From the NCBI RefSeq assembly GCF_000003195.3, contig NW_018396400.1:236708-300707 (forward strand): a DNA stretch of 64,000 nucleotides. The letters are read 5' to 3'. Within the stretch, counting starts at the first letter, position 1. The number at the start of each line of letters is the position of its first letter. Shown here piece after piece: positions 35,070 through 46,719 of this stretch. A program made the position numbers and the translations under genes. This stretch comes from Sorghum bicolor. Its lineage: Eukaryota > Streptophyta > Magnoliopsida > Poales > Poaceae. Under the pieces are notes generated by a model. It made no database searches and was not told the origin of the DNA. It saw only the letters and a list, made by a program, of their open reading frames with translations.

Positions 35070-35531
35070 TGTCGACGAAAGCTAGTCGGCAGTCTACCTT
35101 GGGGTATACCCACGGTAGTAGTTTATCGGCAGACAGGTGCGTAAGCTACGAACTCGATGGTGACGCAAGACACAGACAAGGTTTTTATCCAGGTTCGGCC
35201 GCTGTGTGGGCGTAATACCTACGTCCTGCGTCTGATTGTATTGGATTGAGTTGAGTTGAGATGAGATGTCTATGGGGGGTCCCTTGCCTCTCTTTATATA
35301 GTCCAGAGGGCAGGGTTACAGATCTAGAAACTAATCCTAGTCGATTACAATTGCCATAGATAGCATGATATCAATTCCTATTCTAACCGACTAGAATCTT
35401 GCTTGGTCTCACGTCTTGTTTCCTTGCGTGAGACTCCGGGTAGTTGGATCAAGCCCCGCGTCTTCCTCGTGATGGACCAAGTCTCTTGGTCCAAGTCTAG
35501 CCGTAAGGGTATAGGGGTTTATACCCCCACA
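35070..35531 (-). repeat. Element D 3' LTR (462 bp)
   Basis: In plus coordinates it runs from TGTCGACGAAAG to TACCCCCACA; on the minus strand from TGTGGGGGTA to CGTCGACA. A TATA box (TATATAAAG on the minus strand) is at about 35293-35301. Confidence 0.9.
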
Positions 35532-35551
35532 TCTAGTCCCCGAGCACCATG
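35532..35551 (-). other. Polypurine tract of element D
   Basis: On the minus strand the G-rich GCTCGGGGACTAGA lies directly before the 3' LTR. Confidence 0.65.
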
Positions 35552-36089
35552 TATTGTGATGTAACACGCCATCTTGAACTTCTTCGACCAGTGAGGCTTG
35601 ACGTCTTCAATAAGCAGGAAAGTCGCCCAAACAGTTGCAACGGTATTTTAACCAACTCAAAAGACAGTTGATCAACATCGACATCGAAGAAACAGGTTGT
35701 TTGAAAAATGCATGGTGCTCTTAATCAAAAAAGATTTCTTTCCTGGTGATGTGTGCCCACTTTAATTTTCTGAAAAGTATAGACCTCAAAAAAGCAAGCA
35801 TATTCACCGTAAGGTGAAGTGTGCCCACTTAGTCCCTGAGCCTGGTAGTAGGTGACGTAGGCACATGGTGCCAGGGTCTAAAGCGAAAACCACATAGAAA
35901 ATCTGATATTGTGATGCATCGCCAGATGCATCGTACCGATGTAGTCCCCGAGCTTGCTGGAAGGCGAAGCATGAACCTTGTAGCAAGGTCTAAATAGTTA
36001 AAACTATCCAATTAAACGTTATGCAATTGCATTTTCCAAGCCAAGGGCGCGTCATACTTGCTTGCGACTGAATGGAAACAGCCAACCGG

Positions 36090-36405
36090 TCCCCGAGCAC
36101 GTCTTGCTCGACGATTGGTACGGCCCCCGGATTTTCTAAAGGTCAGACTAGTCAAAATGGGCTAACTGGTCGACCAGTCCCCGAGCATATCATGCTCGGT
36201 GGTCGGTATAGTCCCCAAATTGTCGATTGGGTGAACTGGTCGGCCAGTCCCCGAGCATATCATGCTCGGTGGTCGGTACAGTCCCCAGATTGTCGATTGG
36301 GTGAACTGGTCAGCCAGTCCCCGAGCATATCATGCTCGGTGGTCGGTACAGTCCCCGGATTGTCGATTGGGCGAACTGGTCGGCGAGTCCCTGAGCATAT
36401 CTTTT
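36090..36405. repeat. 70-bp tandem repeat in element D
   Basis: CCGAGCATATCATGCTCGG starts at 36181, 36251 and 36321, a 70-bp period, with diverged units on both sides (near 36093 and 36391). Each unit contains this near-palindrome and TGGTCGG. It lies 400-700 bp upstream of the antisense gene's ATG (36795), between that gene and the 3' LTR. Confidence 0.85.
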
Positions 36406-36657
36406 GAAAAAATCGTATCGCCGTATTAATGTGCGATGTGACGGAGCATCCTGCCATATTGTCAGTCTGTTGCATAAAAAGGAGCGCCTGCTAATTGTAT
36501 AGCCGCTCTTTGCGCGAGCCAAGAAAAGGAAACCAACAATCATTCAGAAAAGCTGCCGAATTAACTGCGATAATTCTGGAAAACCAAAACGCCACAACTG
36601 CCGCAAGATCCGCCCATTTCCCCAAAATGCGGGAAGTGGAAAAGGTGGGTTTGCAGT

Positions 36658-36664
36658 TATAAAG
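36658..36664 (+). promoter_or_regulatory. Candidate TATA box of the element D antisense gene
   Basis: TATAAAG on the plus strand lies about 130 bp upstream of the ATG at 36795 and faces the antisense gene. Confidence 0.55.
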
Positions 36665-36794
36665 GGCTCGATGTTGTGTTCATATTTTTACCCAGCAGTT
36701 ACGTAGCAGCCTCCTTCCTTTGCCATTACTGCCTCCTGCCTTCGCCATCCCCAGCATCCTCAACTCCCAGCTCAAAGCTTTTCCTACTGCGACA

Positions 36795-39700
36795 ATGGCG
36801 AAGAGTGATTCGAAGAAAAGGGCCGAGATGATGGCCAAAGAGTGGAAGAAATCTCGAAGCACCACGAGGTCCCTCAACGACCTCGTCGGAATGGGTGTTC
36901 TGCACAACCAGGAGCTCGGCGGCTGGAGGGCACCAGAGAGAGTTACCCCGACCCCCACGCCGGTGAGATCGTAGTTTTTGAAGATTGCTTCAAAAGGGGA
37001 TTTGCGGTTCCCGTTCATCCTTTTCTTCAAGGTCTTCTCCTTTACTATGAGATCGGGATTTGCAATCTGCATCCAAACTCTATTCTCCTTATCTCTACCT
37101 TCATCCATTTGTGTGAAGCCTATGTTGGGATAGAACCACATTTCGATCTCTTCCGCTATCTATTCTGTTTGAGGAAGAAGGGAGCAGTTGGGGGCTCCAA
37201 GATTGCAGGTGGAGTATACCTCAATCTTCGCGACAGGATGAAGAACCGTTACCTCAGCTGCGCATGGAACACCTCCCTCACCGAGTGGTACAAGAGGTGG
37301 TTCTACATCAGGGAGGAGCCGGGCAGCGCCACGTTCTGCGACGTCGGCTACATTCCCGAGAAGAGGGTTAGCTGGACTGATCGTCCAGAGTATACTGGTC
37401 AAGTGTTAGAGCTGATGAGCCTGATCGACTGGTCCCACCTGGACAGACCAGGAGTGATCGGGAATTTCCTCGCCTGACGAGTGATGCCTTGACAGAGGAG
37501 GGTGCACTCGGCGTACGAGTACGCGGGAAGCCAAGACTCGACCAGGATGCACCGGGACAGCTTGGAGAAATCAGATATCCAGCGGAGGATGAATGAGTTA
37601 TTCAACCTAGCTGACAATAACTTCATTCGTAGTGATGACCGGATGCATGCCTTCATGCTAGGCCAACTAGCTCCTAAGGTAAATGGATACCCTAGTTTAT
37701 TTGTAATGCTATTTGAATGCTATAGCCTTTTGATTGATGACTTGTCACCTTTGTATCGTAGATAGGAGATATTGACCGGTGCACAGTGTATGTGTCGCTG
37801 GCACCTGGTATGGACCATCCTGCTGGGGTAGACCCACCAGTAGACAATGCTGCTTGGTGTCTCCAATACACCAGTAGCGACGAGGACCAGAGTTGTCCAG
37901 CGTCGACCACAGATGACAGAGTAGCTGGGAAAAGGCCGATGGCTGTGGAGCCATCCTCCACGGAAGCAATTCCAGCGGGAACGGTTGCGGACCCTTCGAT
38001 GGGCCAAGGCTCGACCAGCCATGCCCCAAGCGTCGCCGGCTTGTGAGGATTGTCAACGACGACAACGAAGAGGACGAGACGGCCACGTCCTTGGTCTGGA
38101 GACCACGCAGTCGCCCTGACATCGCGCCGATCGATGCTGATCGGGTAATCAGGGACCCACGTGTCGCGCACATCGAGCCGATACGTCCTGGAGGAACAGA
38201 AGCGGCCGCGGCGGCTAGGTAGACCAGGAGATGGTTCTTCACGGCGGCGCACCGGAGCTCCGACCTATAAGTTCGAAAAAGTGTCTCAGCGCTCTCTTTG
38301 TTTTTTACGAGGTTTGATGTTAGTATGGTAATCTGCATTAACTCTTCTTTGTTAGTGCAGCCTCGGATGTTGATCCGGGCAACACTGCCGGCTTGAGGAC
38401 AACCGAGTCGGCAATTGCTGATGTCAATGCCGCCGAGCAGACTGTCCGCGAGCAGTCGGCAGAGCAGACCGCAGTTGAGGCCACGGCAGAGGTTACCAAG
38501 GAGGAACCGGCCTAAGACGAGGCTAGGGTGAGCACCCCGGCAAGGGGCAATGAGACCGCGGGGATGCCTCTCCCAAGCAGCGTTGCAGAGGAGGGAGACA
38601 GGATCCCGACCCCCCCTCTAGCTGAAGAAGAGAGGGGTCCAACTCCAGCCCCAGCACAGGCTTCCACGCCGGAGGGCTCCCCTAGCCGGGGTAAGGGTCC
38701 TATGATACCCGTTGCCGTGGCTAGGGGTAGCGCGGAGGGCGAGGAGGCCCGCACGACCTTTGATGATGAAGTGGAGGAGATCTAGGGGCATCCCCACGAT
38801 GGTCGCCAACACGTTTACGTGTGGCGCCAGCGTGAGGACCACTGGGCCGGCCACGAGGAGATCGCTGAGACCGAGGAGGCGGCGAGGGTAGAGTGCGCTG
38901 CTAAGCGGCTCATTGATGAAGTTATGGTGAGTGGTCTTGTATTCTGCTGGAGTATGTATATACTATTGCTTGTTCACTGTGCGAAATGTATATTTCTCAT
39001 CGGGTGCAATGAAAACGGCGAAGTACCAATAAAGGTGCTTCAACCAAATCGAGGGTGTGGTCTCCGAGAACAAGGCCTTGACTACAGAGGTGGACCGCCT
39101 TCGACTGGAGGCCGAAAGGGAGGCGGCCGAGAAGGCGGCTCAGGAGGAGCGTCTGCTGGACCTGACTCGGCGACTAGTCGATAAGGACCGTGAGAAAAGG
39201 GGTAGGTCAAGTTATGCGGGCAGTTGCGGTTAACTGTGTGGTCGGTTTTGATGACCAACAATTATTACTTCAGGTCTGGAGGAGGAGATCAAGCGTCTCC
39301 GAAAAGAGAGGGACCAGCTCGACCAAGAGCGTGCCAGTGCGCTGGAAACCGGGCGCAAGGTTGGCGAAGAGCTGAAGACCAGGAGTCGGGAGCTCGCTGG
39401 TAAGAGCTATTTTGTCCTTTTCGACCACGCAGTTCTATCTCTTTTTTATATTGCCGTAGCATGTTGCTGACTGTGTGCTTGGTGTTTCTTCAAAACTTTG
39501 TCATAGTGCTTAAAGCCAACACTAAGAAGCACCTAGATGAGCTGGTCAAGGAACGGGACTCCTGGAAGACGAACTGTATCAAGCTCTGGAAAGGAGTTGC
39601 CCCAGTACTTGACCTGATCTGCCCCGAGCTCCCCGAGGACCAGCCCCGCGCACCGAAGCCGACCCCGGTCGAGAAGGCGCAGCAAGCGTGGGGCTGGCTT

Positions 39701-39934
39701 TAGTAGTTCATCAAGGATGCCAAGGAGTGTGCCGGAGCACACGTCCTCAGCATGGTACGTGCTCACTACCCCCTGGTCGATCTGTCCCGGCTGGAGAGGG
39801 GATATCCCAAGGAGGTAGGTTCAAAGGAGGTAGATGACCTTCGCATTAGCCTGCTCGACCTATCGTCGACAGTGATCGGCGATATAAATCTCTGCGGGAT
39901 GTCAACCCCCCCCGGATTAGCCAGAATCAGATAG
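36795..39934 (+). pseudogene. Multi-exon antisense gene of element D (PF04195-like, coiled coil)
   Basis: On the plus strand, opposite to gag-pol. Exon 1 opens at ATG 36795 (MAKSDSKKRAEMM), needs a one-base shift near 36960-36975, and continues with VVFEDCFKRGF, HPFLQGLLLYYEIG and HPNSILLISTFIHLCEAYVG, which resemble the 'putative gypsy-type transposon' domain PF04195. Two TGA codons (37475-37477, 37490-37492) break it. A GT-AG intron fits 37679-37761 with phase 0. Later exon-like blocks near 38512-38930, 39036-39200, 39275-39400 and 39505-39930 encode Pro/Ala/Glu-rich and then Lys/Glu/Arg-rich coiled-coil sequence, with more TAG stops at 38783-38785 and 39701-39703. Exon limits after exon 2 are approximate. 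Element E carries a related gene. Function unknown. Confidence 0.65.
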
Positions 39935-40370
39935 GTCAGCTAGGGAGTTGTCGGCAGCGTCGATTGTAGGAGATGGGCGGTGGACGCCTGCGGTCTCGAC
40001 CAGCGAGGCGCCGGTGGCCCCGACCCCTTTGGCGGGACGAGAGAGCCGTGCGGGTGATCAGCCTGAGCAGTAGGCTCGTAGTGTAGTCTCTAGGAGTAGA
40101 CCAGAAGCCGCCTAGGGGGTGTTTATTGTAAACTTTGTATATATAAAGTTTGTAATAAAGTCTGAATTTTGAGAACCATGGTTCTGAGCGTTGTAAATAA
40201 ATTTGCTTGTGTGATGTATCACTGAATCATGCTGATTGCCCTTGAGTAGCTTGTCAAGGAAAAATATTGTAGTACTTGTCGAGTATTCTGCATATGTAAA
40301 AGTATATAGCAAAAAGGCAAACCTTATTATTATTCATCAAAAAGGATTTACAAGTAAAATGTACTGAAAC
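39935..40370. other. Spacer between antisense gene and pol of element D
   Basis: About 440 bp. The right half is AT-rich and would form the 3' ends of both converging transcription units. No coding signal. Confidence 0.55.
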
Positions 40371-41494
40371 TTAGGGATAGAAGCGATGTAGTTTGTCTAT
40401 GTGCCAGGAATTGGGCAAGCGTGTTCCATTTGGGTACGCCAGTCTATAAGATGTAGGGCATGTAACTTCGGTGACCACAAAAGGTCCTTCCCAGGGTGTA
40501 GATAACTTGTGCATTCCCTCCTGGCTTATTTTCCATTTGAGTACCAGATCACCGACCACGAAGGAGCGGTCTTTGAAGTTCCTATTGTGGTATTGTCGAA
40601 TGGCCTCAAGATACTTTGTTGTTCGAAGGCAAGAAGTTAGGCGTCTCTCTTCCGTGCAGTTGATTTCGAGTTCTCTGGCGAGGTCTGCTGAAGACTGGTT
40701 GAAATGTTCGACTCTTGGAGATCCAAAGGCTACGTCTGAGGGGAGCACTGCCTCGGCCCATAAACCATAAAATAGGGAGATACGCCTGTGTTCCGACTAG
40801 GCTGTGTTCGGAGACCCCAAACCACGGTCGGTAACTCTTTCATCCACCGCCCTGGTGCCCTGTCGTTTTCCATGTACAACCTTTTCTTTAGAGCATCAAT
40901 AATCATTCCATTTGCTCGCTCGACTTGACCGTTGGCTCGCGGATGGGCTACCGACACGTACTTTATGACTATGCCTCTATCATCACAGAAGTTCCAGAAT
41001 GTAGTGCCAGGGAACTGAGTGCCCAGGCCGGTGATTATGCTGTTGGGAACCTCGAATCTATGTATGATTTGATTGAGGAATTCCACGGCCTTCTCGGAAG
41101 TCGCTTTGACCAGTGGCATGTACTCGATCCACTTCGAGAACTTGTCGATTAGCACGAACATGAATTTGAAGTTGCCGGGAGTCGGTTTGAATGGCCCGAT
41201 CATGTCAAGACCCCAACAGGCGAATGGCCAAGACGACAGAATCGGCTCAATCTCATGAGCGGGTACGTGGGTCTGTTTGGCGAAGAACTGACATCCTTTG
41301 CAATGCCGGACCAGTTTCTCGGCGTCGACGACTGCGGTTGGCCAGTAAAAACCTGCTCGGAAGGCCTTTCCGACCAGTGTTCTAGAGGCGGCGTGGTTGC
41401 CACAGGATCCAGCATGTATGTCATCCAATAGCTTGATGCCATCATCTTGAGCTATGCACTTTAGCAAGACTTCTGAGTTTGCATTCTTGCACAT
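40371..41494 (-). pseudogene. pol: Integrase of element D, catalytic Asp lost
   Basis: Two frames: 41494-40730 carries the zinc region (DDIHAGSCGNHAAS ... HCKGCQFF) and catalytic core; 40748-40371 carries the C-terminal part ending HIDKLHRFYP with a TAA stop, so a frameshift lies near 40740. The first catalytic Asp (LDMIGPF) and the Glu (NGQVERANG) are present, but the second motif reads ITGLGTQF: Asp is replaced by Gly at about 41022-41024. The enzyme would therefore be inactive even without the frameshift. The upstream join to RNase H is broken by TAG at 41738-41740. Confidence 0.82.
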
Positions 41495-41737
41495 AAATCT
41501 GCCATCGATGAGTATATAATTTTTGGAGCGTCGAATGAGACGCTCATTCTCTGTTTTGTCTTGGAGACCCGATCCATCTAAAAGGTACTTAACAAAAGGA
41601 GTGCGCTAGTCATGGCCGCTGGCTGTCGGAGTGGCGTCCCCTACGAGCAGTGTCTCGTTGGATGGTGTATCGACCAGGTCCATTCCGACGCTTGGTGTGT
41701 GAATGTCCTGAACAAAAACACTTTGCGGAACCTCGGC

Positions 41738-42297
41738 CTAGGATGATCCTATCTTTGATAGTGCATCCGCTGCTTGATTCTTGTCCCAGACCACGTGGAT
41801 GTACTCTATGCCGTAAAAATTAGATTCCCACCTCCGAATTTCTTTGCAGTACAGGTCCATCTTCTCGTGAGTCATGTCCCACTCCTTATTTAACTGGTTG
41901 ATGTCTAGGGCAGAGTCGCCGCAGACGTAAAGGCGCTTAACTCCCAGCTCGACAGCCAAACGGATGTCGTGCAGGCATGCTTCGTACTCGGCGACATTGT
42001 TGGATGCCGGGAAGAGGTCCGAAGGACGTACCGTAGTTTGTCCTTGTGTGGTGAAATGAAAAGGATGTCGGCACCAGCGCCATTGATGTTTAAAGACTCG
42101 TCGAAGAACATTGACCAGTGATCGAAGATATCTAGTGAGGGAGGTGCGTTGAGATCCGTCCATTCTGCGATGAAGTCGACCAGAGCTTGAGACTCAACAG
42201 TTGTCTGACTCTGGAAATCTAATGAGAATGGACATAGCTCCATGGCCCATTTTACAATCCTACCATTGGCATCCTTGTTGCGCAAAATGTCACCCAA
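41738..42297 (-). pseudogene. pol: Archaeal-type RNase H of element D
   Basis: Frame 42297-41905 holds MFFDESLNINGAGADI, and frame 42163-41738 holds NNVAEYEACL, CGDSALDINQL and DKNQAADAL, so the domain is split by a frameshift near 42020-42050. The four acidic positions look present. This second RNase H, after the Gypsy RNase H in 42391-42714, places D in the Tat lineage. TAG at 41738-41740 ends it in frame. Confidence 0.75.
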
Positions 42298-42390
42298 CGG
42301 AAAACTCGTGGTAACTAAGACACGATGGCCATCGAAGTAGTGCTTCAGCTTCCTTGAAGTGATTAAGATGGCATAGATTAGCTTTTGTCT

Positions 42391-43502
42391 CTATGGATAC
42401 CTAGTCTTAGATTCATTTAGGACTTCACTTATGAAGTATACTGGTCTCTGGACTTTGTAGACGTGGCCTGGTTCATCCCGCTTGACCACAAGCACCGTGG
42501 AAACGACCCGATCAGTTGCTGCTATATAGAGGAGCAGGTCCTCATTAGGTTGAGGTGTGGTGAGGACAGGTGGTGAGGTGACGAAAGTTTTGAGCTGGAT
42601 GAATGCAGTGTCGGCCTCTTCTGTCCAGGAGAACTTTTCCGATGCTTTCCGAAGTTTAAAGAAGGGAAGCCCTTTTTCCCCCAGCCTAGAGATAAATCGG
42701 CTGAGAGCTGCCATGCACCCCGTGAGCTATTGAACGTCTTTGGCCGTATGCCGTCGCGACTGATGATGTTGCCGAGCAGTATACCAGAGGGAACCCCGAA
42801 GATACATTTTTTGGGGTTAAGCTTCCACTTGTATTTATTTAGCACTTTAAAAGTGCGGTCTAAGTTGTCGATCAGGGTGCTTGTGTCCCTGGTTTTGATG
42901 ACAACAACGTCGACGTAGGCCTCGACGAGGTCGTCACGTATCTCGTTGTGGAGGCATTGCTAAATAGCGCGTTAATAGGTGGCTCCGGTGTTTTTGAGTC
43001 TGAAGGACATGGTGGTGTAGCAATACGCACCGAAAGGAGTGATGAAGGAAGTTTTGATCTGGTCGTCTTCCTTTAGCGAGATCTGGTGGTAACCAGAGTA
43101 ACAGTCGAGAAAAGAGAGTAGTTCGCATCCAGCCGTTGAATCGACCACCTCGTCGATACGGGGGAGACCAAAAGGATCTTTAGGACAGTGTTTATTGAGA
43201 TCAGTGTAATCAACGCACATTCTCCATTCATTATTCTTTTTTCTTACAAGGACTGGATTGGCGAGCCAATCGAGGTGATACACTTCTTTAATAAATCCGG
43301 CTGCTAAAAGCCGTGTAATATCTGTCCTAATAGCCTCCTTTTTGTCACGAGCGAACCGTCGTAGCTTCTATTTGATAGGTCTTGCGGTCTTTGAGACGTT
43401 TAAGGAATGCTTGATCAGGCTTCGTGGGACGCCGGGCATGTCTGCAGGTTTCCATGCGAAGACGCTTACGTTGTCCCTTAGAAACCTAACGAGCGCGTCT
43501 TC
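42391..43502 (-). pseudogene. pol: Reverse transcriptase and RNase H of element D, YVDD motif lost
   Basis: Frame 43283-42972 shows WLANPVLVRKKNNEWRMCVD and FLDCYSGYHQI; stops in frame are TAG 43368-43370 just upstream, TAA 42972-42974 and TAG 42960-42962. The catalytic motif near 42910-42925 reads YVDVVV, so the second catalytic Asp is Val. The palm/thumb continues at 42845-42730 (KCIFGVPSGILLGNII) and RNase H/connection sequence at 42714-42391 in another frame. With the catalytic change and the stops, this copy cannot reverse-transcribe. Confidence 0.82.
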
Positions 43503-44195
43503 CTATTTGGCGTCCAGGTTGGCCCCGATGAGAGGTGTCTTCTCTGGGCTGCCATCGACCAGTTGTACTTCCTTGTGCTCTTTGGACTTGGAGTTTTTTC
43601 TTGGAGTCTCCTGCTCGGGTAGTTGGAGCTGGTCGGGTGGAACTTGCGTGGCTTGTGCTACTGTTTCTGCCATGCGAATCGAGAGGTCAATTGCCTCGGT
43701 GATCTTGAAGCTTTCTTCTTCGCAAGTATATGCAGTGTAGACGTTGCCTCTGATAGTTAAGATGTCCTTCTCAGTTGGCATCTTGAGGACCAGGTATGAG
43801 TAGTGCGGAACTGCCATGAACTTTGTAAGAGAAGGACGGCCGAGGATTGCATGGTAGGTCCCGTCGAAGTTGGCGACCACAAAGTTGACGAACTCTGTGC
43901 GGAATTGGTCTGGTGTTCTGAACTGGACGAGGAGCGTTATGTGGCCAAGGGGTACTGAACTTTGACCCGGCAAGACGCCCCAGAACTGAGCGTCGTACGG
44001 TTTCAGCTGTGCCGGTGTTAACTTGAGAGCAGGCAGGCTATTGCGGAACAGGATGTCGATGGAGCTACCCCCGTCAACGAGCACTCGCTCAAACCTGACG
44101 CTGTTGATGCATGGGTCCAAGATCAACGGGAAGCATCCTGGTTCTAGGATGGTGGCCCACTGGTCCTGCCTGTTGAAGGAAATCTCTCGGTGCAA
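43503..44195 (-). pseudogene. pol: Aspartic protease region of element D
   Basis: This frame of about 230 codons lies between TAG 44196-44198 and TAG 43503-43505, in the same frame as gag. The protease active site is VLVDGGSSIDILF, followed by a conserved LGRPSLTKF. A Gln/Glu/Pro-rich linker leads to reverse transcriptase. The domain itself looks intact. Confidence 0.8.
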
Positions 44196-46671
44196 CTAGG
44201 GAGGGAATTTAGGATCGGCGATAAGGCCATCGGTGTTGTCCACATTAAGGCAAGCCCTCTTCAAGAGCTTTCTTTCTCGTTTTGACTCGATGGAGACTTT
44301 GCCTACGAAGATGGAGTGTACCACGTCGGTGGGGCTGACATATTGGTGCCGTGGGTCCCTATCCTGGTCGTCGTCTTCGTCTTCCTGACTGCGTCTGTCC
44401 TGTTTCCTGTTTTTCTTGGCGGTATCCCCCTGAGTGGCCCGCTGTGTGTAGACGCTTTTGAGGACACGACATTCTTCCATCGTATGATTGGACTTGGGAT
44501 GGAGTTGGCACGGTCCTTTCAGCGTCTTGTTGTAGTCTTCCTCGTAGTCTTGCCGTCCGTTGGGACGCTTGACTGTGTTTACCTCGTGATCGTTGTCGCG
44601 AGGTCGCTTGCCTCTGAAATCGTCACGATTGTCACGACGCCTGTCCCACCCTTCTCGGTGGTCGCGGTTGTCGCCGCGGCGGGGATTATGGTTGTCAAAA
44701 CGCCCACGGCTGTCGTCTCGTCGGGGAGGCTGCTCGGCTCTTCTTACATCTTCTCGGATGAGCTTTTCTGTGTCGTCAGCGTCGGCGTAGTTTTTGGCCG
44801 TGGCGAGGAGCTCGGCAACCGTGGTTGGCCTTTTGCGCAGTAGCTTGCTTCTCAATACTTCATGGAAGCATAGGCCCTTGATGAAGGCCGATATAGCCTC
44901 GTCGTGAGAAATCTTCGAAATCTTGAGGCGCATATCTGAGAAGCGTCGGATGTAATCACGCAAGGGCTCATTCTTCCTGTCCCTTATCCTTTCGAGATCG
45001 TATTTGTTTCCGGGCTGCTCGTAGGTAGCAATGAAATTATCAATAAATGCCTGGCGCAATTCTTCACAAGAATCGAAAGAGTCCTCGGGTAGACCGAGGA
45101 GCCATTGGTGGCCGGCTTGGTCAAGGACAACTAGGAAGTAGTTTGCCATGACGTGCTCGTCCCCTGCAGCTGATCGGACTGCAATCTCATAAAGAGTGAT
45201 CCAATTTTCGAGATTCTCCTTGCCATCATACTTTTTAAGCTTCTCAAGCTTGAGGTTGCGAGGCCATACAACTTGGCAAAGGTGTGAGGAGAACTGTCTT
45301 AGGCCAGGGGGCCATGTGCTGCATCGTACTCGATGCGTTGCACGTTTTCGTGTACTGCTCGTTCCGTAATGCGCCTATTGATGCGTTCGCGGACATCCCT
45401 AGCAGGGATGTTGTGTCGCAGGTCTCGGTCTTGGTTCACCTCCTGACCACGTCCATGCCTTTGTTCGTGGTAACTGTCAGCGTCCCGACCATAATTGTCG
45501 CGATGGGTGTTCTTCCTTCGATTGTTGATAGGTGAACGGCTACGATGGTGCCCACCGGATCGCGGTGAGGTTCGGCTGCGGTGAGTCTGATCAGAGGTGA
45601 CCTCCGCATAGGAGACAGCTTGGACCCTTTTAAGCAGAGTGGCGGTCTGTCCCATGGCGGTGATCAGATGTGCTCGTATATTGGATCGGATGCCTTGGTA
45701 CTCCGGAGTATCGGGGAGTCGATCCAGGTTTGTCATGGCTACAACCACGTTGGCGCTTGGTGTCTTGTAGACTTGCTGATTTCCGACCATGTCGAAAGCG
45801 TCGCTAAGGTTGTGTGGGGCGAGTTGTCGCTCCTCATCTGCTCGCCGCTGAGCACGATCAGCGTTACGTTGTTCGCGTTGTTGTCTTTGTTCGTCGGTTT
45901 CGCCGTCGACAACTGGTTCGTCATTGCTGACGTTAAAAACCAGATCTCCTCGTTGGGGTGGAAAGACTGCAAAGCGGAAAAACCCGGGGGGTAAGGTGGT
46001 AGATCCAGGTTGTAGTCTTCGTCCTCGGGGTGTAAAACCTCGATAGGGACAGATCCTGTACTAGAGTTTGTGCTGGTGGCCTTGTCGTCTGGTAGTGTTC
46101 GGATAGACACCATGTTGACAAAGTGACGAGTTGACCCACTGATTTGCCCTGGCGACAATCCCATCTTCCCGGATAGAGAATTGGTATGCCGCGAAAACTG
46201 ATCAGCCGCGTTGTTTAGACCGTGAGGGAAGTTCTGGTCTGGTGAGACTGTCCTGAACTTGAGAGCCCATCACGTGGTGGTCGATGTTATTGTCAGGGAC
46301 GTCTCTAGTCGTTCGTGCGTGGAGACACGAGTTGGTCGACGGGAGTCGAAAAAATTTGATGTTGTCGCCTGATCGGGCTTGCGTGAAATCGAATCCACCA
46401 GGTTGGAGGCTTCGAGAAGTTTGCGGTTGGCGCGATCGAGGGCTTGAAGAAGATCCGAGTTGTCGACTCGCTTTGCCCTGTAGCGAGGGAGCAGAGGTTG
46501 GGTCCTCAGAGCCGGCGTGATCGAAGCCGACGCCTCTACTGTCCCACATTAGATCTGGGTTTCTTCCGGAGCCGTGGTCGTAAGGCCGCCACCACGAGTT
46601 GTCCAAGTGATCTGCCCGACAGTGAACATGAGACCTTCAGCCACGGCCGCGGAAGCTAGGATGATGACCAT
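44196..46671 (-). pseudogene. gag: Gag of element D, several frame changes
   Basis: A likely start is ATG 46671 (MVIILASAAVAEG), about 30 bases from the primer-binding site. The N-terminal low-complexity part is spread over frames 46606-46202, 46164-45739 and 45790-45299. The retrotransposon Gag domain lies in 45149-44196 (LLGLPEDSFDSCEELRQAFI, YDLERIRDRKNEPLRDYIRRF), followed by an Arg/Asp-rich stretch and a Cys/His motif (CQLHPKSNHTMEEC). The frame ends in TAG 44196-44198 with protease continuing in the same frame. At least three indels are needed to join the parts. Confidence 0.78.
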
Positions 46672-46700
46672 CTTGTTCGTCTGGGAAGCTGTACGCACAC

Positions 46701-46718
46701 CCCCTACCTGGCGCGCCA
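46701..46718 (-). other. Primer-binding site of element D
   Basis: TGGCGCGCCAGGTAGGGG on the minus strand, one base after the 5' LTR end. This sequence is common in rice and maize Gypsy elements; the tRNA was not determined. Confidence 0.75.
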
Positions 46719-46719
46719 T

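Noticed and set aside
44316..44843. 175-codon plus-strand frame with hydrophobic segments opposite element D gag
   Set aside because: Shadow of the Arg/Asp-rich Gag region on the other strand; no start context or promoter.
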